The notes beneath the pieces were generated by a model that was not told where the DNA came from, ran no database searches, and worked only from the letters and a program-made list of their open reading frames with translations. From positions 1-40,711 of IMG/VR virus record IMGVR_UViG_3300044630_002419: a stretch of 40,711 bases of DNA. One strand, given 5' to 3'. Numbering within the stretch: the stretch's first letter is position 1; the number at the start of each line of letters is the position of its first letter. The position numbers and the translations under genes were made by a program. Of this stretch, positions 1 through 7,025 are shown one piece after another. The DNA is from a virus.

Positions 1-286
1 CAAGCAGCCCCGTTCCCTCAGCCTGTTTGTGCCACGGGAATCGGCCTACGCCATGGCCCAGTACCTGCTCAATGCCGCCGACGATCCCGAGCGGCAGAAG
101 ACCACCAAGCTGTGGGATTACGACAAGAAAGCCGAAGTGGAAGTCGAGGGCTTTTACATCAATGGCAAAGGCCGCCAAGGCAACGACGGCGACTTCGGCA
201 CCATCAATCCAGCGGCCACCAAATCACTGAATCAAGGGCTGACCACTCAAGAGTCCAAGGCCGTCTCTGGCGAGATCCCCTTCTGA
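1..286 (+). CDS. SSB-like C-terminal-tip protein, 3' part (continues from 40668 if circular)
   Basis: The frame is open from base 2 and ends at TGA 284-286; an internal GTG at 29 is not needed as a start. Joined to the ATG at 40668 it makes a 109-residue protein. The last residues, SGEIPF, resemble the acidic IPF tip that bacterial SSB proteins use to recruit repair and replication partners. With the ERF annealing protein 1.3 kb upstream, a role in single-strand DNA binding or recombination is a reasonable inference, but no OB-fold can be proven by eye. The next gene starts in the overlapping TGATG. Confidence 0.7.
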   Translation, partial: KQPRSLSLFVPRESAYAMAQYLLNAADDPERQKTTKLWDYDKKAEVEVEGFYINGKGRQGNDGDFGTINPAATKSLNQGLTTQESKAVSGEIPF

Positions 287-447
287 TGACCAGCTCCTGC
301 GACCCCCGCGAGCAGCAAGCCCGCCAGGACCGCCTTGATGCGGCCTACCTCGCCGATGGCCGGGACAATCCCGAGCATCCCCATTACTCCACCTACACGG
401 CCCTGGCCGACACCGACGCCTTCCACACTGATGCAGCCGACGCTTGA
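286..447 (+). CDS. Small hypothetical early protein, 53 aa
   Basis: The ATG at 286 overlaps the stop of the preceding gene (TGATG), which suggests translational coupling in the early rightward operon. The protein is short and acidic, with a helical Arg/Gln/Asp-rich first half and an HPHYSTYTALADTDAF stretch. I recognise no family. The 17-base overlap with the next gene in another frame is typical of compact phage operons. Confidence 0.6.
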   Translation: MTSSCDPREQQARQDRLDAAYLADGRDNPEHPHYSTYTALADTDAFHTDAADA

Positions 448-574
448 AGACCTGCTGGCGCAGTGGTGGCGTGAAAGCTACCCCAACGCCAACCTCAACA
501 ACAGCTCTGCGGCCCTGATGGTGGCCTTCACCAGCTGGGTGCTGGAGCGCAAGGCCGAGGAGGAGAAGCAGTGA
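431..574 (+). CDS. Small hypothetical early protein, 47 aa
   Basis: The ATG at 431 lies inside the end of the previous gene. The product begins MQPTLEDLLAQWW and ends in a charged ERKAEEEKQ tail, so it is probably one or two amphipathic helices. The stop overlaps the GTG start of the dCTP deaminase gene (GTGA). No family was recognised; the coupling on both sides is the main evidence that it is a gene. Confidence 0.6.
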   Translation: MQPTLEDLLAQWWRESYPNANLNNSSAALMVAFTSWVLERKAEEEKQ

Positions 575-1083
575 TCCTCTGCGATTTCGAGATCCGCTCT
601 CTCTGTGAGGGCGGCATGGTCGAGGGCTACCTGCCCGAGCTGATCAACCCCGCTTCCCTTGATGTCCGCCTAGCCAGCAACCTGCTGATTGAGGCGGCCA
701 GCAGCCCTGCGCTGGTGCCGTTGGATCTCACCGGCTTTGATCAGGAGCACCCCTTTCCATTGAAGCCAGGCCAGTTTGTCCTGGCCTCCACCATCGAGGT
801 GTTCCATCTGCCCAGCACGCTGGCGGCGCAGTTCATGCTCAAGAGCAGCCGCGCCCGCGAGGGCCTAGAGCATCTGATGGCTGGCTACTGCGACCCCGGC
901 TGGAATGGCTCGCAGCTGACCATGGAGCTGCACAACAGCCGCCAGCTTCACCCCGTTGGCCTTTGGCCGGGGATGCGGATCGGGCAGATGGTGTTCCACC
1001 GCATGAGTGCCTCCCCCCTGCGCGATTACGCCCAGACCGGCCGCTACAACAGCCAGCCCCATGTGGGCGCCAGCCTGGGATGA
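571..1083 (+). CDS. dcd: dCTP deaminase / dUTPase-family protein
   Basis: A 170-residue protein with a GTG start that overlaps the previous stop. It carries the trimeric dCTP deaminase/dUTPase signature: NPASLDVRL at 26-34, KSSRAREGL at 91-99, GYCDPGWNG at 105-113 and LTMEL with the likely catalytic Glu119, then GMRIGQMVF at 134-142. Enzymes of this family convert dCTP to dUTP or hydrolyse dUTP, feeding dTTP synthesis during phage DNA replication. It is slightly shorter than the bacterial enzyme (about 190 residues). Whether it deaminates, hydrolyses dUTP or does both cannot be decided by eye. It sits in the early recombination/nucleotide operon. Confidence 0.85.
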   Translation: MILCDFEIRSLCEGGMVEGYLPELINPASLDVRLASNLLIEAASSPALVPLDLTGFDQEHPFPLKPGQFVLASTIEVFHLPSTLAAQFMLKSSRAREGLEHLMAGYCDPGWNGSQLTMELHNSRQLHPVGLWPGMRIGQMVFHRMSASPLRDYAQTGRYNSQPHVGASLG

Positions 1084-1316
1084 ACGCGGGCGAACAGCGC
1101 TGCAGCCAATGCCATGGCCGGATGCGCCTGGTGATGCAGGAAGGCACCTATGAGGGCCGCGCCAAACGCCGCCGCCATGAGTGCTACGACTGCCAGCACC
1201 GCAGCACCAGCTACCACGTCAGCGAGCAGTTCTTTGCCCAGCTCGTGGCGGCCCATGACATCGTGCAGCGCCTTCAGGGCCACTACTTCGACTATTGCGA
1301 CCCGGCGGATGACTGA
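1080..1316 (+). CDS. Zinc-ribbon protein with NrdR-like motif, 78 aa
   Basis: The ATG at 1080 overlaps the dcd stop (ATGA). The protein has two Cys pairs, CSQC at 8-11 and CYDC at 36-39, separated by a basic stretch (RAKRRRHEC) and followed by RSTSYHVSE. That layout matches the zinc ribbon of NrdR (CPxCG ... RRRxCxxCxxRFTTYE), the repressor of ribonucleotide reductase genes; the ATP-cone domain of NrdR is absent. It also resembles small Ogr/Delta-type phage zinc-finger activators. A role as a small DNA-binding regulator is an inference; its place between dcd and the sigma factor gene fits either idea. Confidence 0.65.
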   Translation: MNAGEQRCSQCHGRMRLVMQEGTYEGRAKRRRHECYDCQHRSTSYHVSEQFFAQLVAAHDIVQRLQGHYFDYCDPADD

Positions 1317-1398
1317 TCCGCTGGCAGCAAAGGGGTGGTGGGTGGCTCGGCTCTCGCGCCTGCAGCCTCACCGCTGCCCACCACAGCGGAATGCCTAG
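1309..1398 (+). CDS. Possible 29-aa peptide
   Basis: The ATG at 1309 lies 8 bases before the end of the zinc-ribbon gene and the frame runs to TAG at 1396-1398. The product is basic and Trp/Arg-rich (AKGWWVARLSRLQ). Only its overlapping position argues that it is translated; it may simply be leader sequence before the sigma factor gene. Confidence 0.25.
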   Translation: MTDPLAAKGWWVARLSRLQPHRCPPQRNA

Positions 1399-1452
1399 TG
1401 ATCTCGAAAGAAAACTAGGGATTCAGCCTACCAACTTTTTCATCACTGCGAC
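1394..1452 (+). promoter_or_regulatory. Leader/promoter region of the sigma factor gene
   Basis: An inverted repeat CCTAGT (1394-1399) and ACTAGG (1414-1419) is separated by 14 bases. Its right arm lies in GAAAACTAGGG, which resembles the GGMAANYTAG element seen before late genes, but here it is 34 bases from the ATG rather than about 20. It may bring sigma factor expression under separate control from the early operon. Confidence 0.35.
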
Positions 1453-2388
1453 ATGTACTCCACGGGCTCTGATCTAGAAGCGGTGGACTGGCTGCTGGAC
1501 CAGTCCCATGCCTATCCGCTGCTCACCGCTGAACAGGAGATCTTGCTGAGCCGTCACATCAAGGCCTGGCAGGCAGTGCGGGACAAAATCGAGCTGACCA
1601 GCCGGGACCGGGCGGCCATCAAGCGGGGCGAGCGGGCGCACCGCAGCTTCTACCTGTGCAACATCCGCTTGGTGGTGCATATTGCCCAGCGCTTCAGCCG
1701 GGTCAAGGGCACCCTCGGATTTGAAGATCTGGTGCAGGAAGGCCTATGCGGGCTTGCCACCGCCATTGAGGGCTTTGACGCGGAGCGGGGCTACAAGTTC
1801 TCCACCTATGCCTACTGGTGGATCCGGCAAGCCATTGCCCGCTCCATCAGCAACCATTCCCGTGTGATTCGGATCCCGTCAGGCGGCATCGACACGATCC
1901 GCAAGGCGATGGACTACATCAAAGAGCAGCAACGAATTCATGGCCGCACCCCGCCCCTGCAGCAGGTGGCGACCGAGTGCAAGACCAACGTGGACTACTT
2001 GCGTTCCTATCTGATGCACTACCAGACGCCGATCAGCCTGGATTCCAAGATGCGCGGCGACAAGACCAACGGCATGAGCAGCACCTACCTCGACATGGTG
2101 GCCGATACCACGATCAAGGAAGAGCCCTACACCGAGTCCATCGACAACGTGGACGCGATGCTGCCGGTGCTGCTGGAGAAGTTGACCGACACCCAGCGGC
2201 TGGTTACGGAGATGCGCTATGGCCTGAATGGCCACCACCCGCACAGTTACGGGAAGATCGCCGAAGTGCTTGGGGTGACACGGCAGCGAGCGCAGCAGAT
2301 CATGATGCAGGCGGAGAAGAGCCTGCGCCGCAAGCTGGCGGATCACGCAGCGCCTCAAGGCACTCCAACTCTGCAATGCGCCGCGTAG
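1453..2388 (+). CDS. Sigma-70 family sigma factor, group-2-like
   Basis: The 311-residue product is a complete sigma-70 protein: region 1.2 around 10-45, region 2 at 66-143 including FSTYAYWWIRQAIARSI and NHSRVIRIP, region 3 at about 144-200 and region 4 at about 236-296 with the GVTRQRAQQI recognition helix. The -10-reading segment is close to that of cyanobacterial group 1/2 factors, so it should direct host RNA polymerase to near-consensus promoters. It is the last gene of the early rightward operon, a logical place for a middle/late switch protein. It could have been captured from a host group 2 sigma gene. A truncated or decayed gene is unlikely because all regions are intact. Confidence 0.9.
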   Translation: MYSTGSDLEAVDWLLDQSHAYPLLTAEQEILLSRHIKAWQAVRDKIELTSRDRAAIKRGERAHRSFYLCNIRLVVHIAQRFSRVKGTLGFEDLVQEGLCGLATAIEGFDAERGYKFSTYAYWWIRQAIARSISNHSRVIRIPSGGIDTIRKAMDYIKEQQRIHGRTPPLQQVATECKTNVDYLRSYLMHYQTPISLDSKMRGDKTNGMSSTYLDMVADTTIKEEPYTESIDNVDAMLPVLLEKLTDTQRLVTEMRYGLNGHHPHSYGKIAEVLGVTRQRAQQIMMQAEKSLRRKLADHAAPQGTPTLQCAA

Positions 2389-2551
2389 CGCCGCGAATGA
2401 TCAGATCCTGGTGCAGGTTCAACTGACACAGGCGGATCAGCATGTCTTTGGCCTGCGCTTCGCTGTAGTCCTGCACCGCTCGGCGTTGCCGTTCCAAGCT
2501 GAGCAGGTGCTCAGGACCTGGCGCCGGGATCATCCACTCACCCCAGGCCAT
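2300..2551 (-). CDS. Possible NblA-like small protein
   Basis: An 83-residue frame starts at 2551 and runs antisense into the last 89 bases of the sigma gene. Residues 15-60 (HLLSLERQRRAVQDYSEAQAKD onwards, in two helices) resemble the length, helix-turn-helix spacing and LSxEQ...SxEQAxxxL pattern of NblA, the adaptor that directs phycobilisomes to Clp protease. Phage-encoded NblA is known from cyanophages. The C-terminal CGAGSSPPAS tail lies inside the antisense of sigma and looks less natural. The resemblance is by pattern only; the frame could be spurious. Confidence 0.35.
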   Translation of the reverse strand: MAWGEWMIPAPGPEHLLSLERQRRAVQDYSEAQAKDMLIRLCQLNLHQDLIIRGATRRIAELECLEALRDPPACGAGSSPPAS

Positions 2552-2554
2552 AGC

Positions 2555-2564
2555 TGCAACCTAG
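2555..2564 (+). promoter_or_regulatory. Start-associated element, TGCAACCTAG
   Basis: A plus-strand copy of the GGMAANYTAG element (first base altered) lies 20 bases before the GTG of the 52-aa gene at 2585. It shows that the element follows the strand of the gene it precedes. Confidence 0.4.
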
Positions 2565-2584
2565 AAGGTCTGGACTAATTTTCC

Positions 2585-2743
2585 GTGTCAGAACCCACCA
2601 TGCGTTTGGTTGAGACTGACAAGGGAATGCACTGGGAAGTGTGTGGGTTGGGGTATTGCCGCTACCACCAACAGCAGTGGCAGGCCGAGGTGTTTTACCA
2701 GTACCTGCTGCAGGCCCAAGGCACGGCAGTGAAGGAGGGCTAG
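2585..2743 (+). CDS. Small hypothetical protein, 52 aa
   Basis: A GTG at 2585 (or ATG at 2600) opens a frame ending TAG at 2741-2743. The product (MRLVETDKGMHWEV, then CGLGYCRYHQQQWQ) has two Cys and many aromatic and Gln residues, suggesting a small folded domain. Its stop interlocks with the stop of the convergent gene on the other strand (2740-2742). No family was recognised. A start-associated TGCAACCTAG lies 20 bases upstream. Confidence 0.5.
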   Translation: MSEPTMRLVETDKGMHWEVCGLGYCRYHQQQWQAEVFYQYLLQAQGTAVKEG

Positions 2744-2919
2744 GCCGCTGCGGGTGGGTCGTCCTGCTCACGGCTGAGCCAAAGCCGCACGTAGTTCTCG
2801 TCGTAGCTGATGGTGGTGATGCCATTGAAGACGGCCATCCAAAAGCGCACGCCGGTGTCACGGCGGGTGACTTCCCACAGGCCGGGCTGAATGCGGCGGG
2901 AGATGTTGAGGCCTGTCAT
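2740..2919 (-). CDS. Small hypothetical protein at end of late operon, 59 aa
   Basis: The ATG at 2919 overlaps the endolysin stop (ATGA), so the gene is coupled to the lysis cassette and is the last gene of the leftward late transcript. The product reads as a small beta-rich domain (GLWEVTRRDTGVRFWMAVFN, then TTISYDENYVRLWLSR) with an acidic tail. No family was recognised. A lysis or superinfection role is only a guess from position. Confidence 0.6.
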   Translation of the reverse strand: MTGLNISRRIQPGLWEVTRRDTGVRFWMAVFNGITTISYDENYVRLWLSREQDDPPAAA

Positions 2920-4091
2920 GGTTCAGCGATGATGGCCCAACCCGAGCGGGGGCCTTCGACAAGCCACCTAGGCCCCCAGTTCTTGCGGCTGTAGGCAAGT
3001 CCCGCGCCACGAGGCCCGATGTAGGTACCCAGTGCAACGGCGGCCTCACCCCAGGGGTCGTTGACGATGGCGGCAGTCGGGGTGAAACCAATCACCGTGA
3101 GCCAGTGCCCGCCCCCCTTCGGTGCCGTTGAGGGGCCGTGGTGCAGGAACCCACAGGGGATGGGAACGCCCCGGGCAATCTGCCGCTCCAGATCGGCCCA
3201 GTCGGCATTTTGCACAAACCGTGCCGTTATGCCGTAACTGGCCAGCGCTTTGATCTGGGCATTGGCATCGGTGGTGTCGCCGTACTGCTGCACCCTTTTG
3301 AGGTATTGGTCATCCGCATTGGGTCCGCCAATACTTCCCGGCCGCAGGTAGGCGGTGAGCATCGCGCAGCTGGAGCTGAAGCACATCCGCTGGGCCTGAC
3401 CGCTCAATGCCGAATCCCGCTGCGAGAAGTAGGGCACCTTGAGCGGGTTGCCCTTCGGCTGGCCCTGCTGCAGTGGCACTCCGCGGGTGAACAGCGCTAC
3501 CTCGGCAGCCCGCCGCCGCTCCAATCCCGGCAGCACCGCCTCCCCGGCATGGCACCACTTGGGCAGCTCCTCGCGCACCACCTTGGCCGGATCCTCCCCG
3601 GCGAGCAGCCGCTTACGCAGCGTGCTCTCCTCCAGTGCCCCGAGGCCCACGTTGTAGGCAAAGCTCACCAGCGCAGCGATCTGCTCAGGGCGCCACTTCG
3701 CCGCCATCGGCAGCAGCTGCAGCACGCCAGGCGCAAACAGGTGCTCGACATCATTGGCCAGCAACTCCTCAGCCATGGCCTGGCTCACCACATCGCCCAT
3801 CCGCACCGCTGCGTCCATGTAGCGGGTGGTGCCATACCCAATCGTGGGTACCCCCGTGGCATCGCGGTAGGCCTCCAGCCGGCAGCCTTCCCACTCCTTG
3901 ATCAGTTTCAACGCTGGCCCCAACCAAGCCGGCGGCAAGGATTCCTTGGCCGGCGGATCAGCGCGGTACAGCTCGGCGAACTCCTTGAGCCGCTCAGCCG
4001 GCAGCTGTTCTTCCAGCCAGTTCCATGCCGCGAGCTGGTGACTCAGCCCCTTGTAATGCTTGGCCGCATCGGCCAGCTTGATGATGCCCAC
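2916..4091 (-). CDS. Two-domain endolysin: GH24 lysozyme plus C39-like peptidase
   Basis: A 391-residue protein with a GTG start at 4091. Residues 60-200 form a T4-lysozyme-type GH24 domain with the catalytic triad spacing of T4 lysozyme: Glu68 (WEGCRLEAYRD), Asp77 and Thr83 (VPTIGYGTT). Residues 219-391 resemble the papain-like C39_2 peptidase fold: Cys237 in QRMCFSSSCAML, His329 in GGHWLTVIGF and Asp345 in VNDPWG. The first domain should cut glycan strands of peptidoglycan; the second may cut stem peptides or another protein. The N-terminal 55 residues are helical and of unknown role. No signal peptide is visible, so it should depend on a holin, encoded just upstream. Confidence 0.85.
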   Translation of the reverse strand: MGIIKLADAAKHYKGLSHQLAAWNWLEEQLPAERLKEFAELYRADPPAKESLPPAWLGPALKLIKEWEGCRLEAYRDATGVPTIGYGTTRYMDAAVRMGDVVSQAMAEELLANDVEHLFAPGVLQLLPMAAKWRPEQIAALVSFAYNVGLGALEESTLRKRLLAGEDPAKVVREELPKWCHAGEAVLPGLERRRAAEVALFTRGVPLQQGQPKGNPLKVPYFSQRDSALSGQAQRMCFSSSCAMLTAYLRPGSIGGPNADDQYLKRVQQYGDTTDANAQIKALASYGITARFVQNADWADLERQIARGVPIPCGFLHHGPSTAPKGGGHWLTVIGFTPTAAIVNDPWGEAAVALGTYIGPRGAGLAYSRKNWGPRWLVEGPRSGWAIIAEP

Positions 4092-4094
4092 AAC

Positions 4095-4259
4095 TCAGCG
4101 GCGGCGCTTCTTGCTGGTGCTCTTGAACTGGGCGATGCCAGCCAGAGCGCTCAGCACCAGCTGCACCCAACCGTTGGAACGCACACTGGGCATCAGGGAC
4201 AACAGTTCGCTGCCGGCCAACAGGGCAACGGCAATCCCAGCAAGCTCTTCGGGCGTCAT
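4095..4259 (-). CDS. Putative holin, 54 aa
   Basis: A short protein starting MTPEELAGIAVALLAG. It has two hydrophobic segments, about residues 7-23 and 32-44, and a strongly basic tail (STSKKRRR). Size, membrane segments, charged C-terminus and position directly before the endolysin all fit a holin that forms the inner-membrane lesion. The GTG of the endolysin begins four bases after its stop. Direct sequence homology to a named holin family was not recognised. Confidence 0.65.
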   Translation of the reverse strand: MTPEELAGIAVALLAGSELLSLMPSVRSNGWVQLVLSALAGIAQFKSTSKKRRR

Positions 4260-4278
4260 GACTACCGCTCTGACTATT

Positions 4279-4288
4279 TAGGTTGCCG
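4279..4288 (-). promoter_or_regulatory. Start-associated element before holin gene
   Basis: Minus-strand CGGCAACCTA, 19 bases before the holin ATG and two bases after the stop of the upstream gene; it continues as AATAG. Confidence 0.5.
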
Positions 4289-4289
4289 T

Positions 4290-4532
4290 TTAGGACTTGG
4301 CTTCCAGCGCTGCCAAGCGCTGCTCAATGGACCCGATGCGCGGATACAACTCTTGCCGGTCTTCCTTGATCTCTTGGCGCAACAGGCTCACCTCACCGGC
4401 GATGTGCTCTACCGCTGAAGTCAGCCGCACCACGGCTAGGGATGCCTCGCTATCCCGACGAAAGAGGTTGCCAACGCCGCTGGCGGCAATACCGATCCCA
4501 GCACCAACGGCGGCAGCAAAAACCTCGATCAC
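4290..4532 (-). CDS. Membrane-anchored coiled-coil protein, lysis-associated
   Basis: An 80-residue protein with an N-terminal hydrophobic, Gly/Ala-rich segment (VFAAAVGAGIGIAASGVG, residues 4-21), then an RR pair and a long helix with heptad character (VRLTSAVEHIAGEVSLLRQ to the end). This layout is the reverse of XhlA-type proteins but similar in content. Next to the holin and endolysin it may act as an accessory holin, antiholin or spanin-like partner. No lipobox or named domain was seen. Confidence 0.6.
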   Translation of the reverse strand: MIEVFAAAVGAGIGIAASGVGNLFRRDSEASLAVVRLTSAVEHIAGEVSLLRQEIKEDRQELYPRIGSIEQRLAALEAKS

Positions 4533-4555
4533 TGCAGGGGACGTGGCGCTCTGAC

Positions 4556-4564
4556 TAGGTTGCC
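4556..4564 (-). promoter_or_regulatory. Start-associated element before coiled-coil lysis gene
   Basis: Minus-strand GGCAACCTA followed by GTCAG, 23 bases before the ATG at 4532 and two bases after the preceding stop. Confidence 0.5.
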
Positions 4565-4566
4565 GC

Positions 4567-4866
4567 CTACTGCGGCGGCACCTCTACTTCCGGCTCTGGT
4601 TCCGGCAATGGGGTGAGGTCCGGCTCAGGAGCCACGAACACATCCGCCACAGAGTCGTAGGTGTCACCGATGCCGGCGTACTTGCCCCGGAAGTTGGCGT
4701 TGTAGCTGGTTTGCACCCAGCGGGTGCCAGCGCCGAACAGCTGCTGCAGAAAGGCAATGCCCAGGGCTTCCTGCTCTTGGCCGTTGTCGTCAGTGATGTC
4801 GTCATTGCTCACTACCAGCACGTTGAGCACGACGTTATTGGCGTCAAGTTCTGCGAAGTGTGCCAT
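4567..4866 (-). CDS. Conserved cyanophage-type virion protein
   Basis: A 99-residue protein beginning MAHFAELDANNVVLNVLVV and containing QTSYNANFRGKYAGIGDTYD. This pattern is, to my recollection, widespread in marine cyanophages, where it is annotated as a structural or tail-associated protein. It ends in a Pro/Glu-rich tail. A longer frame exists upstream, but ATG 4866 matches the family start and overlaps the previous stop by one base. Its exact position in the virion is unknown. Confidence 0.7.
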   Translation of the reverse strand: MAHFAELDANNVVLNVLVVSNDDITDDNGQEQEALGIAFLQQLFGAGTRWVQTSYNANFRGKYAGIGDTYDSVADVFVAPEPDLTPLPEPEPEVEVPPQ

Positions 4867-5876
4867 TAGTTTGGTGTCACCGTGAAGCTGCCTGTCGCTG
4901 TGAAAGTGTGGATCTTGTAGTCCAGGCCATCGACGGTGGCGTCGGTAATGGCGCCGCCAGAACACGTGAAATTGCTTGAGGCCAGGTAACGGAGAATGAC
5001 CAAGCCACTGGAGCCGGCGCCGCCTGAGCGATCCGACAAAGAAGAGGTGTTGGCAGCTCCACCACCGCCTGAACCTTTGTTTGCGCCGGGCGCAGCCAAG
5101 CCGGTGCCGGGGGCAGTGGCGCCAGCCCCGCCGACGCCACTGCCGCCTGTTCCAGCAGCGCCGCTAGCTGTGGCGCCACCGCCGCCGCCGCCTGCGACGT
5201 ATGCGCTGGTGCCGCCGCGGAACTCTGCAATGTCATATCCCGCGGCACCGTTTTGGTTTGTTGCATTAGTCGAGCGCCCACCGCCGCCGCCTGCCCTGAG
5301 ATCGTTCGTAGCGGTGCCGCTGCCAGCTGCACCGTTATTACCTTGGCCGGTGACGCCAGTGCCACCCGCAAAGTTTTGAAATGCACTTGGCGAGTACTGG
5401 TAGCTCACACCACCGCCGCCACTGCCGCCATTGCCGCCAGTGCCGTTAACGATATTTGTGCCGGTCGAATGGCCAGCGCCGCCGCCCGTTGCGGTGTAAG
5501 TGAACACACCGCCGGCAATACGGCTCAAGCCGCCAGCAGAAGCGCTGGTCACTGAAGCGGCTCCACCCGCGCCTATGGTGATTGCGTACGTTGCGGCACC
5601 AGAAGCCAGCGGGCGTATCGCTGCCAGCTCTATAAGTGCGCCACCCGCGCCGCCACCACCCGCGCAACGCCGGTAGTTGTTTGCATTTTCCCGGGCATAG
5701 CCACCTGCACCGCCGCCAGCCAGGATCAACGCATCAATTTCGCCATCAAAGTACGGCGCGGTGGGCCACTGCCCATTCCTGACTGCTTTGATGGCGTCAT
5801 CCAGCGTCCACACGCCAGAAGCCACCGTCGTGCTCGGCACATTTTCTACGCCGATGTAGCCGCCGTTGCCGCTCAT
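4866..5876 (-). CDS. Glycine-rich tail fibre / adhesin
   Basis: A 336-residue protein with a short unique N-terminus (MSGNGGYIGVENVPS, then WTLDDAIKAVRNGQW), a core starting DALILAGGGAGGY and many polyglycine runs (GGGGAGG, GGGGG) separated by short variable loops. Such glycine-rich domains occur in phage receptor-binding tips, where the variable loops contact the host. The start overlaps the upstream stop (ATGA). The antisense strand is Pro/Ala-rich and open, which is a side effect of the Gly codons. Position among fibre genes supports the call. Confidence 0.65.
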   Translation of the reverse strand: MSGNGGYIGVENVPSTTVASGVWTLDDAIKAVRNGQWPTAPYFDGEIDALILAGGGAGGYARENANNYRRCAGGGGAGGALIELAAIRPLASGAATYAITIGAGGAASVTSASAGGLSRIAGGVFTYTATGGGAGHSTGTNIVNGTGGNGGSGGGGVSYQYSPSAFQNFAGGTGVTGQGNNGAAGSGTATNDLRAGGGGGRSTNATNQNGAAGYDIAEFRGGTSAYVAGGGGGGATASGAAGTGGSGVGGAGATAPGTGLAAPGANKGSGGGGAANTSSLSDRSGGAGSSGLVILRYLASSNFTCSGGAITDATVDGLDYKIHTFTATGSFTVTPN

Positions 5877-6214
5877 GCTGTCATCTCAAGCGCTGAAACA
5901 GTGATCTCAAGGTAGCCGGCGTTTGTGGCAGTGGCCCGCAGCTTTTCGCCTTGCTTGAGAATCAGCTTGTTAGGAATAGCCTCCAGCGTGGCATCTGCTG
6001 GCACGGCAATGGTGCTGGCAATCCGCGCGATGGCGTTGTTCGCCGCATCAGTCACGGTTAGCGTGATGTCTGTTGCCGCGGTGGCGTTCACGTTGGCCAC
6101 CAAGCAACTCAGCACGATGGCCCGGTCTGTGTTGGCAATGTTGGGGCCCTGGTAGATGTCAGTGATGCCTGTAGTTGTCAGGGCAACGGATGCCCGATTG
6201 AAAGTTTCAGCCAT
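5873..6214 (-). CDS. Small beta-rich virion protein
   Basis: A 113-residue, Thr/Ala-rich protein (MAETFNRASVALTTTGITD, ending LEITVSALEMTA) with alternating hydrophobic residues typical of a beta-sandwich. It is coupled to the glycine-rich protein and lies five bases after the stop of the preceding fibre gene. Such small proteins often decorate fibres or the baseplate in cyanophages; the function here is inferred from context. Confidence 0.55.
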   Translation of the reverse strand: MAETFNRASVALTTTGITDIYQGPNIANTDRAIVLSCLVANVNATAATDITLTVTDAANNAIARIASTIAVPADATLEAIPNKLILKQGEKLRATATNAGYLEITVSALEMTA

Positions 6215-6219
6215 AATGA

Positions 6220-7011
6220 TTAACCGAGAGCAATAGCAAGAGCAAGTGCTGAGCCTTTAGTTGCATAGGTGGCTGCAGCACTGGTGGTGGAAAGGTAGCC
6301 TGACGAGGCTGCTGCCGTCGTCAAGTAAGACGACATCCCGCTAATGGTTTGATATGTCGATGCAGCAGTTGTAACGTCAAGCTTGCCGCTGATGTCAACC
6401 TGTGATACCCAGCTAAGCTGTCCAGCGCTATTGGTACTGAGAAGTTGGCCGTTTGAGCCATTACCCGAAGGCAAGGTAAACGTGAAGTTGGTCGAGACTA
6501 CTGCTGGCGCTTTGATGCCGATGTAGTTACTCTCATCAGCATCGTAAAAGACAGCATCGTTGACAACCTTTGCATTGAGAGCGTCTAAGGTGTCAACGGT
6601 GAGCGTAGGAATATTCACGCCCCCTGATGCATCGACGGTGACCCGTGCAAGCCCACCAGCTGCAAGGGCTAGCGACCCTGCCGATGGTGCATAAACTCCG
6701 GTTGTTGGCGCTGTGCTGCTGGTGGGGATAAAGCTGGCAGCGGTGCTGGTGCCGGTGGTTACAACGGCCTGGCTGCCAAAGTCCGGGCTGATCTTGGTGC
6801 CTGCGATGGCCGCACCAGAGGCCACCTTGGCGTTGGTAATGGCGCCATCGGCAATAGCGCCAATTTCCACAACGCTGGCGGTGCCGTTATCGCGCTTAAG
6901 AAAGGCCTTGCCGTCAAACGTGTTGATTGCTATGACGCCAAGAGCCAAATCAGCGGTGGTCGGCACTTTGCCAGCCACTGATGAGCGGATGTGCTTGATA
7001 GTTTGTGCCAT
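6220..7011 (-). CDS. Tail fibre-like protein
   Basis: A 263-residue protein whose first 40 residues (IKHIRSSVAGKVPTTADL, then GVIAINTFDGKAFLK) match the N-terminal virion-attachment pattern common to many phage fibres. The middle contains repeats such as DGAITNAKVASGAAIAGTKI, a hallmark of fibre shafts, and the C-terminus is Ser/Thr/Ala-rich (SGYLSTTSAAATYATKG). It probably links to the tail tip and exposes a host-binding end. Confidence 0.7.
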   Translation of the reverse strand: MAQTIKHIRSSVAGKVPTTADLALGVIAINTFDGKAFLKRDNGTASVVEIGAIADGAITNAKVASGAAIAGTKISPDFGSQAVVTTGTSTAASFIPTSSTAPTTGVYAPSAGSLALAAGGLARVTVDASGGVNIPTLTVDTLDALNAKVVNDAVFYDADESNYIGIKAPAVVSTNFTFTLPSGNGSNGQLLSTNSAGQLSWVSQVDISGKLDVTTAASTYQTISGMSSYLTTAAASSGYLSTTSAAATYATKGSALALAIALG

Positions 7012-7025
7012 GTGGCCTCCGTAAT

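Noticed and set aside
3138-4418. 426-residue plus-strand open frame opposite the endolysin and holin genes
   Set aside because: It is antisense to genes with intact catalytic motifs, is rich in Gln/His/Arg/Leu as expected for a GC-rich shadow frame, and has no recognisable domain.
4996-5379. Pro/Ala-rich plus-strand frame
   Set aside because: It is the complement of the glycine codons of the tail adhesin (GGN read as NCC), so its Pro/Ala composition is an artefact.
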